This document shows positions 25,781 through 36,397 of a DNA stretch of 64,000 bases, one piece after another (positions within the stretch are counted from its first letter, which is position 1; each line of letters starts with the position of its first letter). Source of the DNA: Paraburkholderia sp. BL23I1N1 (GTDB lineage: Bacteria; Pseudomonadota; Gammaproteobacteria; Burkholderiales; Burkholderiaceae). The position numbers and the translations under genes were made by a program. Under the pieces are notes generated by a model. It was not told where the DNA came from. It worked only from the letters and a program-made list of their open reading frames with translations, and did not search any database. The stretch lies in assembly GCF_003610295.1 (NCBI RefSeq), contig NZ_RAPV01000001.1, positions 5,270,001-5,334,000 of the forward strand, read 5' to 3'.

Positions 25781-27079
25781 ATGAATTCGAAGACACACGC
25801 AACGCTGAGCTTTTCCGACAGCGATCAGACGATTGATTTGCCTGTTTATCAGGGCACGCTTGGGCCGGATGTCATCGATATCCGCAAGCTGTATGGCCAG
25901 ACCGGCAAGTTCACGTACGACCCGGGTTTCATGTCCACGGCGGCATGCAATTCCGAAATCACGTATATCGACGGTGACAAAGGCGAGCTGCTGTATCGCG
26001 GTTATCCGATCGACAATCTGGCGCAAAACGCCGACTTCCTTGAAACGTGTTATTTGCTGCTGAAGGGCGAATTGCCGAATGCGCAGCAGAAGGAAGAGTT
26101 CGTCACCACGGTTACGCAGCACACGATGGTGCATGAGCAGATGCATTTCTTCTTCCGCGGTTTCCGCCGTGACGCGCATCCGATGGCGATTCTAGTGGCG
26201 GCGGTTGGCGCGCTTTCGGCGTTCTATCACGACTCGCTCGACATCAATAATCCGCAGCACCGCGACGTATCCGCGATTCGCATGATCGCGAAGCTGCCGA
26301 CGCTGGTCGCGATGGCGTACAAGTACACCGTTGGCCAGCCGTTCGTTTATCCGAAGAACGACCTGTCATATAGCGCGAATTTCATGCGGATGATGTTCGC
26401 CAATCCGGCGGAAGAGTACGAGGTCAACGACGTGCTGGTGCGCGCGCTGGATCGCATTCTGATTTTGCATGCGGATCACGAGCAGAATGCGTCGACGTCG
26501 ACGGTGCGTTTGGCCGGTTCGTCGGGTGCGAATCCGTTTGCGTGTATTGCAGCGGGCATTGCGTGTTTGTGGGGGCCGGCGCACGGTGGTGCGAATGAGG
26601 CTGCGTTGAACATGCTGGAGGAGATTGGCTCGGTCGACAATATTCCTGAGTTCATTGAGAAGGTGAAGGACAAGAATTCCGGTGTGAAGTTGATGGGTTT
26701 TGGTCACCGTGTTTACAAGAACTACGATCCGCGTGCGAAGCTGATGCGTGAGACTTGCCATGAGGTGCTGGAAGAGCTGGGGTTGCATGATGACCCGCTG
26801 TTCAAGCTTGCGATGGCGCTCGAGAAGATTGCTCTTGAGGACGAGTATTTCGTTTCGCGTAAGTTGTATCCGAATGTCGATTTTTATTCGGGGATCGTGC
26901 AGCGGGCGTTGGGTATTCCTACAGCGATGTTTACGTGTATCTTCGCGATGGCGCGTACGGTGGGGTGGATTGCGCAGTGGAATGAAATGATTGCGGATCC
27001 GGAGCAGAAGATTGGGCGGCCGCGGCAGTTGTTTGTCGGTGAGACGCAGCGGGAGGCTTTGCCGCTGGCTAAACGATAA
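25781..27079 (+). CDS. gltA: Citrate synthase
   Basis: Condenses acetyl-CoA and oxaloacetate to citrate at the entry of the TCA cycle. The 432-residue protein is the long, hexameric type I form, with an N-terminal beta domain ([25 protein letters not shown]). Catalytic residues are in [12 protein letters not shown] (His), [15 protein letters not shown] (His) and [16 protein letters not shown] (Asp). Unlike many Burkholderiales it is not attached to sdh genes here, so it may be a separately regulated gltA. The second half uses many more T-ending codons than the first. A long inverted repeat begins 100 bp downstream. Confidence 0.97.
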   Translation: MNSKTHATLSFSDSDQTIDLPVYQGTLGPDVIDIRKLYGQTGKFTYDPGFMSTAACNSEITYIDGDKGELLYRGYPIDNLAQNADFLETCYLLLKGELPNAQQKEEFVTTVTQHTMVHEQMHFFFRGFRRDAHPMAILVAAVGALSAFYHDSLDINNPQHRDVSAIRMIAKLPTLVAMAYKYTVGQPFVYPKNDLSYSANFMRMMFANPAEEYEVNDVLVRALDRILILHADHEQNASTSTVRLAGSSGANPFACIAAGIACLWGPAHGGANEAALNMLEEIGSVDNIPEFIEKVKDKNSGVKLMGFGHRVYKNYDPRAKLMRETCHEVLEELGLHDDPLFKLAMALEKIALEDEYFVSRKLYPNVDFYSGIVQRALGIPTAMFTCIFAMARTVGWIAQWNEMIADPEQKIGRPRQLFVGETQREALPLAKR

Positions 27080-27179
27080 GGGTTTCATTGCGCAGCGCTT
27101 GTTTGTCTGTATGCCTGCGGCGGTGGGCTTTCTTGATGTGTTTGCCTGCGCGGCGTTTTGGGGTTGTTCGCCTTGGGGC

Positions 27180-27363
27180 GTTGGCCTTTCCTTGCTTTGT
27201 TAGTGGTCTATTAGCGTTGCCCCTGTGCGGGGCGGCACCTACTTCTCTTTGCCTGCCGCAAAGAGAGTAGGCAAGAGAAAGCGGCTCACACCGCTAATTC
27301 TTAAGCGGGTCCCCCGCGCAGCCACGGTAGTGGTGCATCTGGAATCCGTGCCCTCGCACATTC
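27180..27363 (+). repeat. Long inverted repeat, left arm
   Basis: This 184-bp arm matches the reverse complement of 27805-27982 at roughly nine positions in ten. It begins GTTGGCCTTTCCTTG and ends CTCGCACATTC. It contains short internal dyads (for example CCCCTGTGCGGGG and CTTTGCCTGCCGCAAAG). Confidence 0.85.
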
Positions 27364-27804
27364 AGCTCCGGTGACAAGGCAGTCATACTTCCGGCGGCGC
27401 TGCGCGCGCCGACGCTTACTTCATCGAACCATCGGTTCGGTTTCGTGCGAATTTCACTCGCCGCTCCGGCTCTCCGTTGTATCCCTCACGTTTCTCCAAT
27501 GCGGCGCCGCTTCTTTCGAAGTGCGAATTCACACGTGCTTGCGCTGCTACGGCTTGTCCCGCTCGGAGCGCGGGGCGGCGCGTCGCGAAGCAGATGTATT
27601 TTTTTTTGCATCTCGCCGCGGCGATGGGGGCGATCGCCTCGGATCTCAACTGAAGTCCCGAGTTTGCCGTGCAGACTCGTCCGCGCCGAGGTGACGCCGA
27701 CAGCTCTCACCACGCGAACCTGAAGCTCTTGGTTTCCCATGCATACCCATCCGCGACGCACGCAGTGCGGAGTGGGAGCGAATGAGCCCTTAGTCACTCA
27801 CGCC

Positions 27805-27982
27805 GAATGTGCGAGAACACAGATTCCAGATGCACCACTACCGTGGCTGCGCGGGGGACCCGCTTAAGAGTTAGCGGTTTGAGCCGCTTTCTCTTGCCTC
27901 TTTGCGGCGGCAAAGAGAAGTGAGTGCCGCCCCGCACAGGGGCAACGCTAATAGACCACTAACAAAACAAGGAAAGGCCAAC
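27805..27982 (-). repeat. Long inverted repeat, right arm
   Basis: Inverted partner of 27180-27363, 178 bp, begins GAATGTGCGAG and ends GGAAAGGCCAAC. Differences are scattered substitutions and a few short indels. With 441 bp between the arms, a very large stem-loop is possible in RNA or single-stranded DNA. Confidence 0.85.
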
Positions 27983-28231
27983 ACCGCAGGCCTACAGACA
28001 CCAACCCCCGCGCACGGAACAAAACCCCCGCCTGCACGTCCCATGCCAAAACCAAAAAATTCGAAACTCCCCTGTGATAAGTTCGTCTGACGCAAACAGA
28101 CCCTCTACAATCGGAAGCAACCGACCGGCAACGGCCAGCACGCAGCACCGAAACCGAAAACCCCCGCGAAAGCGGAAAGCAAAAGCGAAAGCAACAGCAA
28201 CAGCAACAGCGAACCCATAGGAGCGACCCTG

Positions 28232-30511
28232 ATGCAGCAGCCAGAAGCCCTCGGCGGCCTGTCCCACTCGAGCGGAATCGACCACCGCGAACCCGAGCAG
28301 GACGGCGCATTCATCCCGACGGAAAACCTCAACGTCGCGAGCGCTACCCAGCATGTGCTGAAATCCGGCGACACCTTCATCGTCAACGATCCCCTCGGCG
28401 ATATCACCGGCCACGACGACGGCCTGTTCGTCAACGACACCCGCGTTCTCTCCGCATTGCGCCTCACCTTCGGCGGCCGCGCGCCCTCGCTGCTGTCAGG
28501 CAGCGTCAGCAGCGACAACACGTCGTTCACCGCGCATCTGACCAATCGTCCCCTGCCGCCGCTAGGCGGTGACAGCACTCCGGAAGGCGTGATCCACGTC
28601 GAACGTGTGCGCGTGCTCTCGGGCACCGTGCTCAACGAAGCCATCGAACTCACCAACTACGGCACGAGCGATGCAGTCGTGCCGCTGTCCATCTCCTTCG
28701 CCAGCGATTTCCGCGACATGTTCGAAGTGCGCGGCCTCAAGCGCGATAAACAGGGCCGTGTCGAACCGGCGCGCGTCGAGAACCGCGAAGTGTTGCTCGG
28801 CTATATCGGTCTCGATGACGTGGCGCGTAATGTGCAGATCGCGTTCTCGCCGGAACCGGACAAGCTCTTCGCCGATCGCGCGGACTACACGGTCAAACTG
28901 CCCGCGCAAGCGTGCGTTTCGATCTATCTGTCTGTCTCGGTGCAAGTGATCGCGCAGCCCAACAAACCGGCCGCGGGTGTCGCACAACCCACGCACGCGA
29001 TGAGCGAAGCCCATCTGTCGCAAATCGATGCGGAACGCCCGCGCGTCGGCCGCGCCGCAGTGCGCGCCGCGATGGTCGACGCCCACCTGGTGATGCGCGA
29101 ACGGCGCCGCGTCACGGCGCGCGTGCGTTCGAGCAATCCGCTCTTTAACGCATGGATCGAGCGTTCGCTGGCCGATCTGGGTCTGCTGACCACCGATCTC
29201 GCCACAGGGCCGTACCCCTACGCCGGCATTCCGTGGTTTTCAACGCCGTTCGGCCGCGATGCGATCATCACGTCGTTACAGACGCTGTGGCTGCAACCGA
29301 ATCTGGCCGCGGGCGTGCTGCGCTTTCTCGCCGAACATCAGGCGCGCGAGAATTCGCCGTTTCGCGACGCCGCACCCGGCAAGATCATGCACGAGATGCG
29401 CAAGGGCGAAATGGCCGCCACCGGTGAAGTGCCGTTCGCGCTGTACTACGGCGGCGTCGACAGCACGCCGCTGTTCATCGTACTGGCCGGCGCCTATGCG
29501 GCACGCACGGCAGACCTCGCGCTGATCGACGAATTGTGGCCGGCGCTGGAGCGTGCGGCGCAGTGGGTTGCGGGCGTGTGCGACAAGAATCGCTATGGGC
29601 TGCTGGACTATCAGCGCGAGTCCGATGGCGGTCTCGCCAATCAAGGCTGGAAGGACAGCCACGATTCGGTTTTCCACGCCGACGGCCGGTTCCCCGACGG
29701 CCCGATTGCGCTCGTCGAAGTGCAGGCGTACGCGAGTGCCGCCTTCGACACGATGGCTCACTTTGCCAAGCTGCGCGGTCTGCACGATCAGGCAAAGCAG
29801 TACAGCGAGCGCGCGAAGAAAATCCGTCAGTGCGTCGAAGAAAAGTACTGGATGGAAGAGTCCGGTTTCTACGGCATCGCGCTCGACGGCCACGGCGAAC
29901 TGTGCCGTGTAATGGCGTCGAATGCGGGCCACCTGCTGGCCTTCGGTCTGCCCTCGCGCGAGCGTGGCGAAGCCGTGGTGCATGCGCTCGACTCCACGCT
30001 GTTTCATACCGGCTGGGGCGTGCGTACACTGGCCGCGAGCCAGGCGCGCTTCAACCCGATGGCGTATCACAACGGCTCGGTCTGGCCGCATGACAACGCA
30101 CTCTGCGCGCGCGGCCTGTCACGCTATGGCGGCAAGGCGGCGGCCGTGCGGCTGTTGCAGGCGCTGTTCCAGGCGGCGGTCAACTTCGACATGCGCCTGC
30201 CCGAACTGTTCTGCGGTTTCCCGCGGCGCCGGGGCGAGCCACCCACCGCCTATCCGGTCGCCTGTCTGCCGCAAGCGTGGGCGGCGGGCTCGCCGTTCAT
30301 GATGCTCGAAGCCTGTTTGGGCATCACGATCGACGCGGAGCGGCGCGAAGTCGTGATCGAGCAGCCCATGCTACCCGAGGGCATCGACTGGCTCGAAGTC
30401 GGCGATCTGAAAGTAGGCGATTCTTCGGTGTCGATCACGTTCCGGCGGATCGGCGAGAAGGTGGTTGCGTCGGCCGAGCAGGGCGACGTGCGGGTGGTCG
30501 CGCTTCTCTAG
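28232..30511 (+). CDS. Amylo-alpha-1,6-glucosidase (glycogen debranching-type)
   Basis: A 759-residue protein with two parts. Residues about 40-240 form the N-terminal beta-sandwich of bacterial debranching-type proteins (LKSGDTFIVNDPLGDITGHDDGLFVNDTRVLSALRL in order). The rest is an (alpha/alpha)6 glucosidase domain, with GIPWFSTPFGRDAIITSLQ, ESDGGLANQGWKDSHDSVFHADG and AYHNGSVWPHDNALCARGL as the usual substrate-site blocks. It should remove alpha-1,6 branches or process related alpha-glucans or glucosides in the cytoplasm. No other glycogen gene lies nearby. ATG 28232 follows AGGAGCG by six bases. The leader is rich in GCAACA/GAAAGC units. Confidence 0.92.
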   Translation: MQQPEALGGLSHSSGIDHREPEQDGAFIPTENLNVASATQHVLKSGDTFIVNDPLGDITGHDDGLFVNDTRVLSALRLTFGGRAPSLLSGSVSSDNTSFTAHLTNRPLPPLGGDSTPEGVIHVERVRVLSGTVLNEAIELTNYGTSDAVVPLSISFASDFRDMFEVRGLKRDKQGRVEPARVENREVLLGYIGLDDVARNVQIAFSPEPDKLFADRADYTVKLPAQACVSIYLSVSVQVIAQPNKPAAGVAQPTHAMSEAHLSQIDAERPRVGRAAVRAAMVDAHLVMRERRRVTARVRSSNPLFNAWIERSLADLGLLTTDLATGPYPYAGIPWFSTPFGRDAIITSLQTLWLQPNLAAGVLRFLAEHQARENSPFRDAAPGKIMHEMRKGEMAATGEVPFALYYGGVDSTPLFIVLAGAYAARTADLALIDELWPALERAAQWVAGVCDKNRYGLLDYQRESDGGLANQGWKDSHDSVFHADGRFPDGPIALVEVQAYASAAFDTMAHFAKLRGLHDQAKQYSERAKKIRQCVEEKYWMEESGFYGIALDGHGELCRVMASNAGHLLAFGLPSRERGEAVVHALDSTLFHTGWGVRTLAASQARFNPMAYHNGSVWPHDNALCARGLSRYGGKAAAVRLLQALFQAAVNFDMRLPELFCGFPRRRGEPPTAYPVACLPQAWAAGSPFMMLEACLGITIDAERREVVIEQPMLPEGIDWLEVGDLKVGDSSVSITFRRIGEKVVASAEQGDVRVVALL

Positions 30512-31004
30512 ACACATGGACCACACGGGCGTCGGATTGCAAATCAAAGTGGCCCAAGCCGAAGCGGGCCATATCCGCTATGGGCAAACGATAGCGGTCC
30601 GACGAACGCCTCACGTGCTAAAACTTTTCGACCCACGGCCGCAGTTCAACCTCCCATGCCCACGCGCTACGGTGCTGCTTGTGAATATGCAGGTATTCAT
30701 TGGCGATGGCGTCGGGGTCCAACCAATTGTCGCTAACGCCGCCGTCTGATTGCGGACGGCCGCTTGCGATGCCGCCGTCGATCACGAAATGCGCCACATG
30801 AATGTTCTTTGGGGCGAGCTCGCGCGCCATACATTGCGTCATTCCTCGCAACGCGAATTTGCCCATCGCAAATGGCGTCGAGCCAGGTAGCCCTTTCACA
30901 CTTGCGGTTGCGCCGGTCAGGAGGATCGTGCCGTTGCCGCGCGCCAGCATTCGAATGGCTGCTGCCTGGGCGACGAGAAAGCCACCGACGGCGGTCACTT
31001 TAAG

Positions 31005-32967
31005 CCGAAGTTCCCCCATCCACCCAAGCCACCAAGCGGGTGCAAGCCCCCGTGTTTCAAGGCATCCGCGCTTTCGAAGCCCTTCCTGTGGATTACAAAA
31101 TGTAGTCACTAAAATTTCTTGAAATCTACGCAATATTACCTATATTTGTTCTATGGCAAGCAGGACTGGAACCGCTCACGTCGTCACCACAACGCGCACT
31201 TACAAGGGCACGGTGTACCGCACGCACCTGCTGCGACGTAGCTACCGCGAGGACGGCAAGGTCAAGAACGAGACGCTGGGCAACCTCTCGCATCTGCCCG
31301 AGCCGCTGATCGAGATCATTCGGCGCTCGCTGCAGGGCGAGACGTTCGTCCCGCTGGGCCAGGCGTTCGAAGTCACCGGCTCCCTCGCTCACGGCCATGT
31401 GCAGGCCGTTGAGTTGGCGATGCAGCGCCTGGACTTCGCGTCGCTGCTGGGCAGCAAGCCCTCACCTGAGCGCGAACGGGTGCTGGCGATGGTGGCCGCG
31501 CGCATCGTGGCGCCGCACACAAAGCTGGCCACCACGCGCTGGTGGCACACCACCACGCTGGCGACGGACTTCGGCGTGGCCGACGCGAACGAGGACGATC
31601 TGTACGCGGCGATGGACTGGCTGCTCGCGCGCCAGGACGCGATCCAGAAGAAGCTCGCCGCGCGGCATTTGAGCGCCGGCGGCCTGGTGCTGTACGACCT
31701 GAGTTCGAGCTACTTCGAGGGCACCACCTGCCCGCTGGCCCGGCTGGGCCACAACCGCGACGGCAAGAAGGGACTGCTGCAGGTCAATTACGGACTGCTC
31801 ACCGATGCGCGGGGCTGCCCGGTAGCGGTGTCGGTGTATGAAGGCAACGTGGCCGACAGCAGCACCTTCCTGCCCGAGGTGCAGCGCCTGCGCGAGAGCT
31901 TCGGCGTCGGGCAGCTGGTGATGGTCGGCGATCGCGGCATGATCTCCAGCAAGGCCATCGACGAGCTGCGCGAGACGCAGGGCATCGACTGGATCACGGC
32001 CTTGAAGAGTGCATCGATCCGCGCACTGGTCGAGCAGGGCCAACTGCAGCTGGGGCTGTTCGATGAGCACAACCTCATGGAGATCGCCTCGCCGGAGTAT
32101 CCCGGCGAGCGGCTGGTGGCGTGTCGCAATCCGCAGCTCGCGACGCTGCGAGCGCACAAGCGGCAGGACCTGCTCGCTGCTACCGAAAAGAACCTGCAGC
32201 AGATCAAGGAACGCGTGGAAGCGGGCAGACTCAAGGGCGCCGATGCGATTGGGCTGCGCGTGGGCAAGGTGGTCAACCAGTACAAGGTGGCCAAACACTT
32301 TGAACTGCAGATCAGCGACGGGAGCTTCTCGTTTACGCGCAAGCACGAGGCGATCGCCGCGGAGGCCGCGCTGGACGGCATCTACATCATCCGTACTTCG
32401 GTCGAGGCCACGCGCATGGAGGCGGCCGAGTGCGTGCGCAACTACAAGGCGCTGGCCAACGTCGAGCGGGCCTTCCGCAGCCTCAAGACGGTGGACCTGA
32501 AGGTGCGCCCAATCCACCATCGCACGGCTGCTCGGGTGCGCGCGCACATTCTGCTGTGCATGCTCGCCTACTACGTGGAATGGCACATGCTCGAAGCCTG
32601 GCGCGAACTGATGTTCGCCGACACCGACCTGGCGGCCAAGGCCACGCGCGACCCGGTGGCGCCGGCGCAGCGCTCGCAGCAGGCGCAGGAGAAGGTGGTG
32701 AGTCGCACCGTGGCGGATGGCTCGCCCGTCCACAGCTTCTCCACGCTGATGGCCGAGCTGGGCAGCATTGTGCGCAACACCTGCCGCACACCAGGAGCTG
32801 GCCCCGAGGCGCCGACGTTCGACATCATCACCACGCCCAATGTGACGCAGCGTCACGCACTCGATCTGATCAGACAGATCCACCCGTAGACAGAAACCGG
32901 ATCTCCGAATTTATGCCGGTGCCTGTGGCACGGGGGCAAACTCGCCCGGCCAATACTGGAACTTCGG
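31005..32967 (+). mobile_element. IS1634/IS1549-type insertion sequence
   Basis: A 1963-bp element with inverted ends CCGAAGTTCC...GGAACTTCGG. It is flanked by the direct target duplication TTTAAG at 30999-31004 and 32968-32973. It carries one long transposase gene. The clean duplication and uninterrupted frame indicate a recent, probably still active, insertion into an SDR gene. Confidence 0.93.
31153..32889 (+). CDS. IS1634-type (IS4-like DDE) transposase
   Basis: A 578-residue DDE transposase, normal length for the IS1634/IS1549 branch. The N-terminal region has the YRTHLLRRSYREDGKVKNETLGNLSHLP start common to this group. The first Asp is in LVLYDLSSSYFEG, the second in MVGDRGMISSKAI and the Glu within the YKALANVERAFRSLKT block (Y-(2)-R-(3)-E-(6)-K-like signature of IS4 relatives). 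The gene fills most of the element and points opposite to the SDR gene that it interrupts. Confidence 0.92.
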   Translation: MASRTGTAHVVTTTRTYKGTVYRTHLLRRSYREDGKVKNETLGNLSHLPEPLIEIIRRSLQGETFVPLGQAFEVTGSLAHGHVQAVELAMQRLDFASLLGSKPSPERERVLAMVAARIVAPHTKLATTRWWHTTTLATDFGVADANEDDLYAAMDWLLARQDAIQKKLAARHLSAGGLVLYDLSSSYFEGTTCPLARLGHNRDGKKGLLQVNYGLLTDARGCPVAVSVYEGNVADSSTFLPEVQRLRESFGVGQLVMVGDRGMISSKAIDELRETQGIDWITALKSASIRALVEQGQLQLGLFDEHNLMEIASPEYPGERLVACRNPQLATLRAHKRQDLLAATEKNLQQIKERVEAGRLKGADAIGLRVGKVVNQYKVAKHFELQISDGSFSFTRKHEAIAAEAALDGIYIIRTSVEATRMEAAECVRNYKALANVERAFRSLKTVDLKVRPIHHRTAARVRAHILLCMLAYYVEWHMLEAWRELMFADTDLAAKATRDPVAPAQRSQQAQEKVVSRTVADGSPVHSFSTLMAELGSIVRNTCRTPGAGPEAPTFDIITTPNVTQRHALDLIRQIHP

Positions 32968-33282
32968 TTTAAGCGCGTCCTCGAGTTTCTCCGGGTCGAT
33001 GTCTTCAACTGCCGCGCGATAGCGGCCACTCGCGTTGTACACAACGAGGTCAGGAGCACCGAACCTTTGTTCAACGTTTTCAAAAAGTGCGGTGACCTGG
33101 TCCGCTCGACTGGCGTCACAACTTAAGGCCAGAGCGCCTGTCTCGTCGACGAGATCCGTCAGCTTGCTGGTATCGCGGGCAGCGAGCACCACCTGCATTC
33201 CTTCCGCGGCAAACAGGCGCGCGAGGGAGGTACTCAGTCCCTTTCCTGAACCCACAATCAGTGCCGTCTTTGTTCGATTCAT

Positions 33283-33602
33283 AGTTCCTCCGGATTCAAC
33301 AGCGGCCAGGATTTCAGTGGCCAGGATTTTGGCGCGCAACTCCGCGTGAGTTTGCGGCCACACTGTCCACATTACGGATAGCAGGTCTTCATCGTAAGCC
33401 TTTCCAGACGGGGATTGCCACTTACGTCGTCTATCTCCACATCCGCGATGGCTGCAAGGAACGCCATTGTTTGGCCTTTTGCAATTGTGATTTCACGCTA
33501 TCGGCATAGAAAAAAGATAGGTACCGCCTAAACTGAATCCTGTCAGCGGCGCGCGTCTCACCCGACTCGTGGCGCTCCTAAAAATCGCATTGGGGATTCA
33601 TC
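33283..33602. other. Spacer upstream of a small exported protein gene
   Basis: 320 bp between the divergent starts at 33282 and 33603. No gene or clear regulatory element was recognised, apart from the ribosome site of the SDR gene at its left edge. Confidence 0.4.
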
Positions 33603-33878
33603 ATGAAAAGCAAACTTCTTGCAGCTCTGCTCATCGCAGCTACTACCGCTATCGCCGCGCCTGCGTTTGCCAGCGGCTATGGTCCGGCACCTTCCTACCG
33701 CCCTTCGGTGGGCGCTCCCGCATCGCAGCGAGGCGAGAGTGCGCAAACCGTTGCGGCCGAGCGCAACAATGCGGTCGGCTCCGTTAATGATTCGTATGGC
33801 GGCGTAGTTGCTTCGTCTTCGGAGTCTGGCGTCCGTCAACCTGCCGAGTCTGTTGGCCGTGTGTACGCAGGTCACTAA
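33603..33878 (+). CDS. Small exported protein of unknown function
   Basis: 91 residues with a clear signal peptide (MKSKLLAALLIAATTAIAAPAFA, cleavage after AFA). The mature part is short, Ser/Gly/Ala-rich and looks disordered (ASQRGESAQTVAAERNNAVG). Many small periplasmic proteins of this kind occur in Burkholderia. No family can be assigned with confidence. It lies 43 bp before the superinfection-immunity-like membrane protein gene and may be cotranscribed with it. Confidence 0.7.
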   Translation: MKSKLLAALLIAATTAIAAPAFASGYGPAPSYRPSVGAPASQRGESAQTVAAERNNAVGSVNDSYGGVVASSSESGVRQPAESVGRVYAGH

Positions 33879-33921
33879 TCAGAAGGTTGTCTGCTGACAG
33901 AAGCCGTAGCGAGGTGTCGAC

Positions 33922-34281
33922 ATGTTGAAAATTATCGAAGGTGCAGTATTCCTGGGTGCGTTGGTGCTCTATCTGGTGCCCGCAATGATTGCAGATGCTA
34001 GAGAACGCGAAGACGCCTTTGCGGTGACCATCGTGAACATCCTACTCGGATGGACGGTTATCGGTTGGTTCGCAGCGCTGGTATGGGCGCGGCATCCGGT
34101 CAGCGACCGCCGTCTGAAGCACTTCGCGAGGCGGGCACAACGTGCCGTCGCACGCGTCACCATCGACGCAATCGTGGCTCGAGCTGAAAGTCGCGCCGGC
34201 TCGATTCCTGTGGTCAACCCCCGTTTGGTGCCATTGGTCGCGCGAATCGCAGCAGGCAGTCGTCATCAACAAAGAGGTTAG
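33922..34281 (+). CDS. Small membrane protein with superinfection-immunity-like domain
   Basis: 119 residues. The first 60 have two hydrophobic segments: GAVFLGALVLYLVPAMIADA and the VNILLGWTVIGWFAALVWA motif. The pattern LYxxPxxxAxxR...NxxLGWTxxGWxxALxWA is that of the Imm_superinfect family, named for the phage T4 Imm type of protein that blocks DNA entry after infection. In bacteria the role is not established. The C-terminal half is basic and cytosolic. A second protein with the same domain is encoded at 45409-45720. Confidence 0.75.
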   Translation: MLKIIEGAVFLGALVLYLVPAMIADAREREDAFAVTIVNILLGWTVIGWFAALVWARHPVSDRRLKHFARRAQRAVARVTIDAIVARAESRAGSIPVVNPRLVPLVARIAAGSRHQQRG

Positions 34282-34426
34282 CCATTGTCGCGGATCACGC
34301 GTAAATGGGTGGTTCGGCATTCGGGAGCCGGGCACCGTGTGGTGCTTCCCTTTCGAGCTGCCGATTCGATTGGCTATAGCGATACCGCTCTCGCCAATTG
34401 AAGGTTTTTTTTTGGGGAGATTGAAA

Positions 34427-34594
34427 ATGGATGTGCCTGTTACCGAGGAGCAAATTCGTACGCTCACGTTTTATCTTTGGGAGAAGGAAGGAAGTCCGGA
34501 CGGACGTTCCCAGGAGTATTGGGAAAAGGCATGGCAGCAGCTAGCCGCGAATGGCTCGCTCGCAGAATTGGATTCAGATACTGGCCCGGTGTGA
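34427..34594 (+). CDS. DUF2934-like small protein
   Basis: 55 residues starting at ATG with GGGGAGA seven bases upstream. The core IRTLTFYLWEKEGSPDGRSQEYWEKAWQQL fits DUF2934, a short helical domain common in Burkholderiales and of unknown role. A longer open frame reaches upstream but overlaps the preceding gene and has no family match. Its stop codon lies directly before the -35 element of the trp leader promoter. Confidence 0.75.
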   Translation: MDVPVTEEQIRTLTFYLWEKEGSPDGRSQEYWEKAWQQLAANGSLAELDSDTGPV

Positions 34595-34624
34595 ATGACA
34601 CGTCGGCACGACGGGCGCTATACT
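34595..34624 (+). promoter_or_regulatory. Promoter of the trp leader-trpS transcript
   Basis: ATGACA (34595-34600), an 18-bp spacer and TATACT (34619-34624) make a good sigma-70-type promoter. Transcription would start around 34631, practically at the ATG of the leader peptide (34632). Confidence 0.6.
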
Positions 34625-34631
34625 CAGGCCT

Positions 34632-35823
<1,192 letters not shown>

Positions 35824-35888
35824 GTGCCTGCCGCTACCGGCAGTCGGATAGACTATCCGGGTAGCATTCCAACGCGACGGAGAAAGAC

Positions 35889-36227
35889 ATGACAAACGTA
35901 TCCGGGGCGAATACTAACCAGCAGGAACCTCCGTCGGAGGCGCTGCGGGTTTTGGCCGAGTATCTTGAGTTGTCGCTCGACGAAGGCGGGAGCCTTGTTG
36001 TGATGCGGCACACCGCTGATACAGCCACCCTATATGTGGGCGACGCAGCGGGGCCGCGAGAGGAGTTGAAGCAGCGCGGAACGGTGGCAGCATCGCAGGC
36101 CATCGGCATTCTCGACGCGACTCGCACCGGACCAAACCTGATTGACATCGAGGGCAGAACGTACCGGTTCTTTCGCAGCTTTGCGGACATCGAGGGAACT
36201 GCGGCGGTTGTATTCTCTTCGACTTAA
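35889..36227 (+). CDS. Hypothetical protein
   Basis: 112 residues from ATG with GGAG eight bases upstream. The protein is acidic, soluble and starts with a disordered Asn/Gln/Pro stretch, followed by a compact alpha-beta-looking core (SEALRVLAEYLELSLDEGG; VVMRHTADTATLYVG). No family recognised. It follows trpS by 65 bp on the same strand and may be read through from it. Confidence 0.6.
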   Translation: MTNVSGANTNQQEPPSEALRVLAEYLELSLDEGGSLVVMRHTADTATLYVGDAAGPREELKQRGTVAASQAIGILDATRTGPNLIDIEGRTYRFFRSFADIEGTAAVVFSST

Positions 36228-36330
36228 GGGACCAGGCGCGGGCCAATCGTTAATGGTTGGTCGTTAAGCGTTATAGGGACATCATTGCGCGTCAGTCTGT
36301 TTGCGCCATGAGTACACGCGCCAGAATTTG

Positions 36331-36366
36331 TTGGATGCAAGGCATCGGGTGGTAACATTTGTTGTC
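36331..36366 (+). promoter_or_regulatory. rpiR promoter with operator-like word AACATTTGTTGTC
   Basis: TTGGAT (36331-36336), a 16-bp spacer and TAACAT (36353-36358) form a weak promoter. AACATTTGTTGTC (36354-36366) overlaps the -10. Its reverse complement, GACAACAAATGTT, occurs again exactly at 37327-37339 in the promoter of the downstream operon, as expected for an RpiR operator. Confidence 0.6.
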
Positions 36367-36397
36367 ATTCTTTTCGACCGCTCGCCCGGACCATCGC

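Larger units (their letters stand above)
27080..28231. other. 1.15-kb gene-free region containing a long inverted repeat
   Basis: Between gltA and the debranching enzyme gene. Apart from the two repeat arms it holds about 440 bp of unique sequence with no convincing gene, and then an A/C-rich leader with GCAACA units just before the next ATG. Small open frames inside the arms (for example LLALPLCGAAPTSLC) are by-products of the repeat. Confidence 0.5.
30618..33282 (-). pseudogene. SDR-family oxidoreductase gene split by an IS1634-type element
   Basis: The 5' part runs from ATG at 33282 (GAGGAACT ribosome site) and shows the Rossmann start ALIVGSGKGLSTSLARLFA, the NAD(P)-binding VVYNASGRY and ends EDALK at the insertion. 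The 3' part resumes VTAVGGFLVAQAAA, then the active-site region LLTGATASVKG...FAMGKFALRGMTQ and ends WVEKF at 30618. The Tyr of the usual YxxxK is Phe here (FAMGK), so even the intact protein, about 231 residues, lacked the catalytic Tyr. Removing the IS and one TTTAAG duplication gives a perfectly continuous reading frame, so the insertion is recent. Confidence 0.92.

Noticed and set aside
27088..28095. Small Cys/Leu-rich proteins in the inverted repeat arms
   Set aside because: The same peptide appears from both arms, as expected for a repeated DNA sequence, and there is no ribosome site.
30618..33372. Two separate SDR genes
   Set aside because: The pieces are the N- and C-terminal halves of one gene; removing the IS and one TTTAAG copy restores a single frame.
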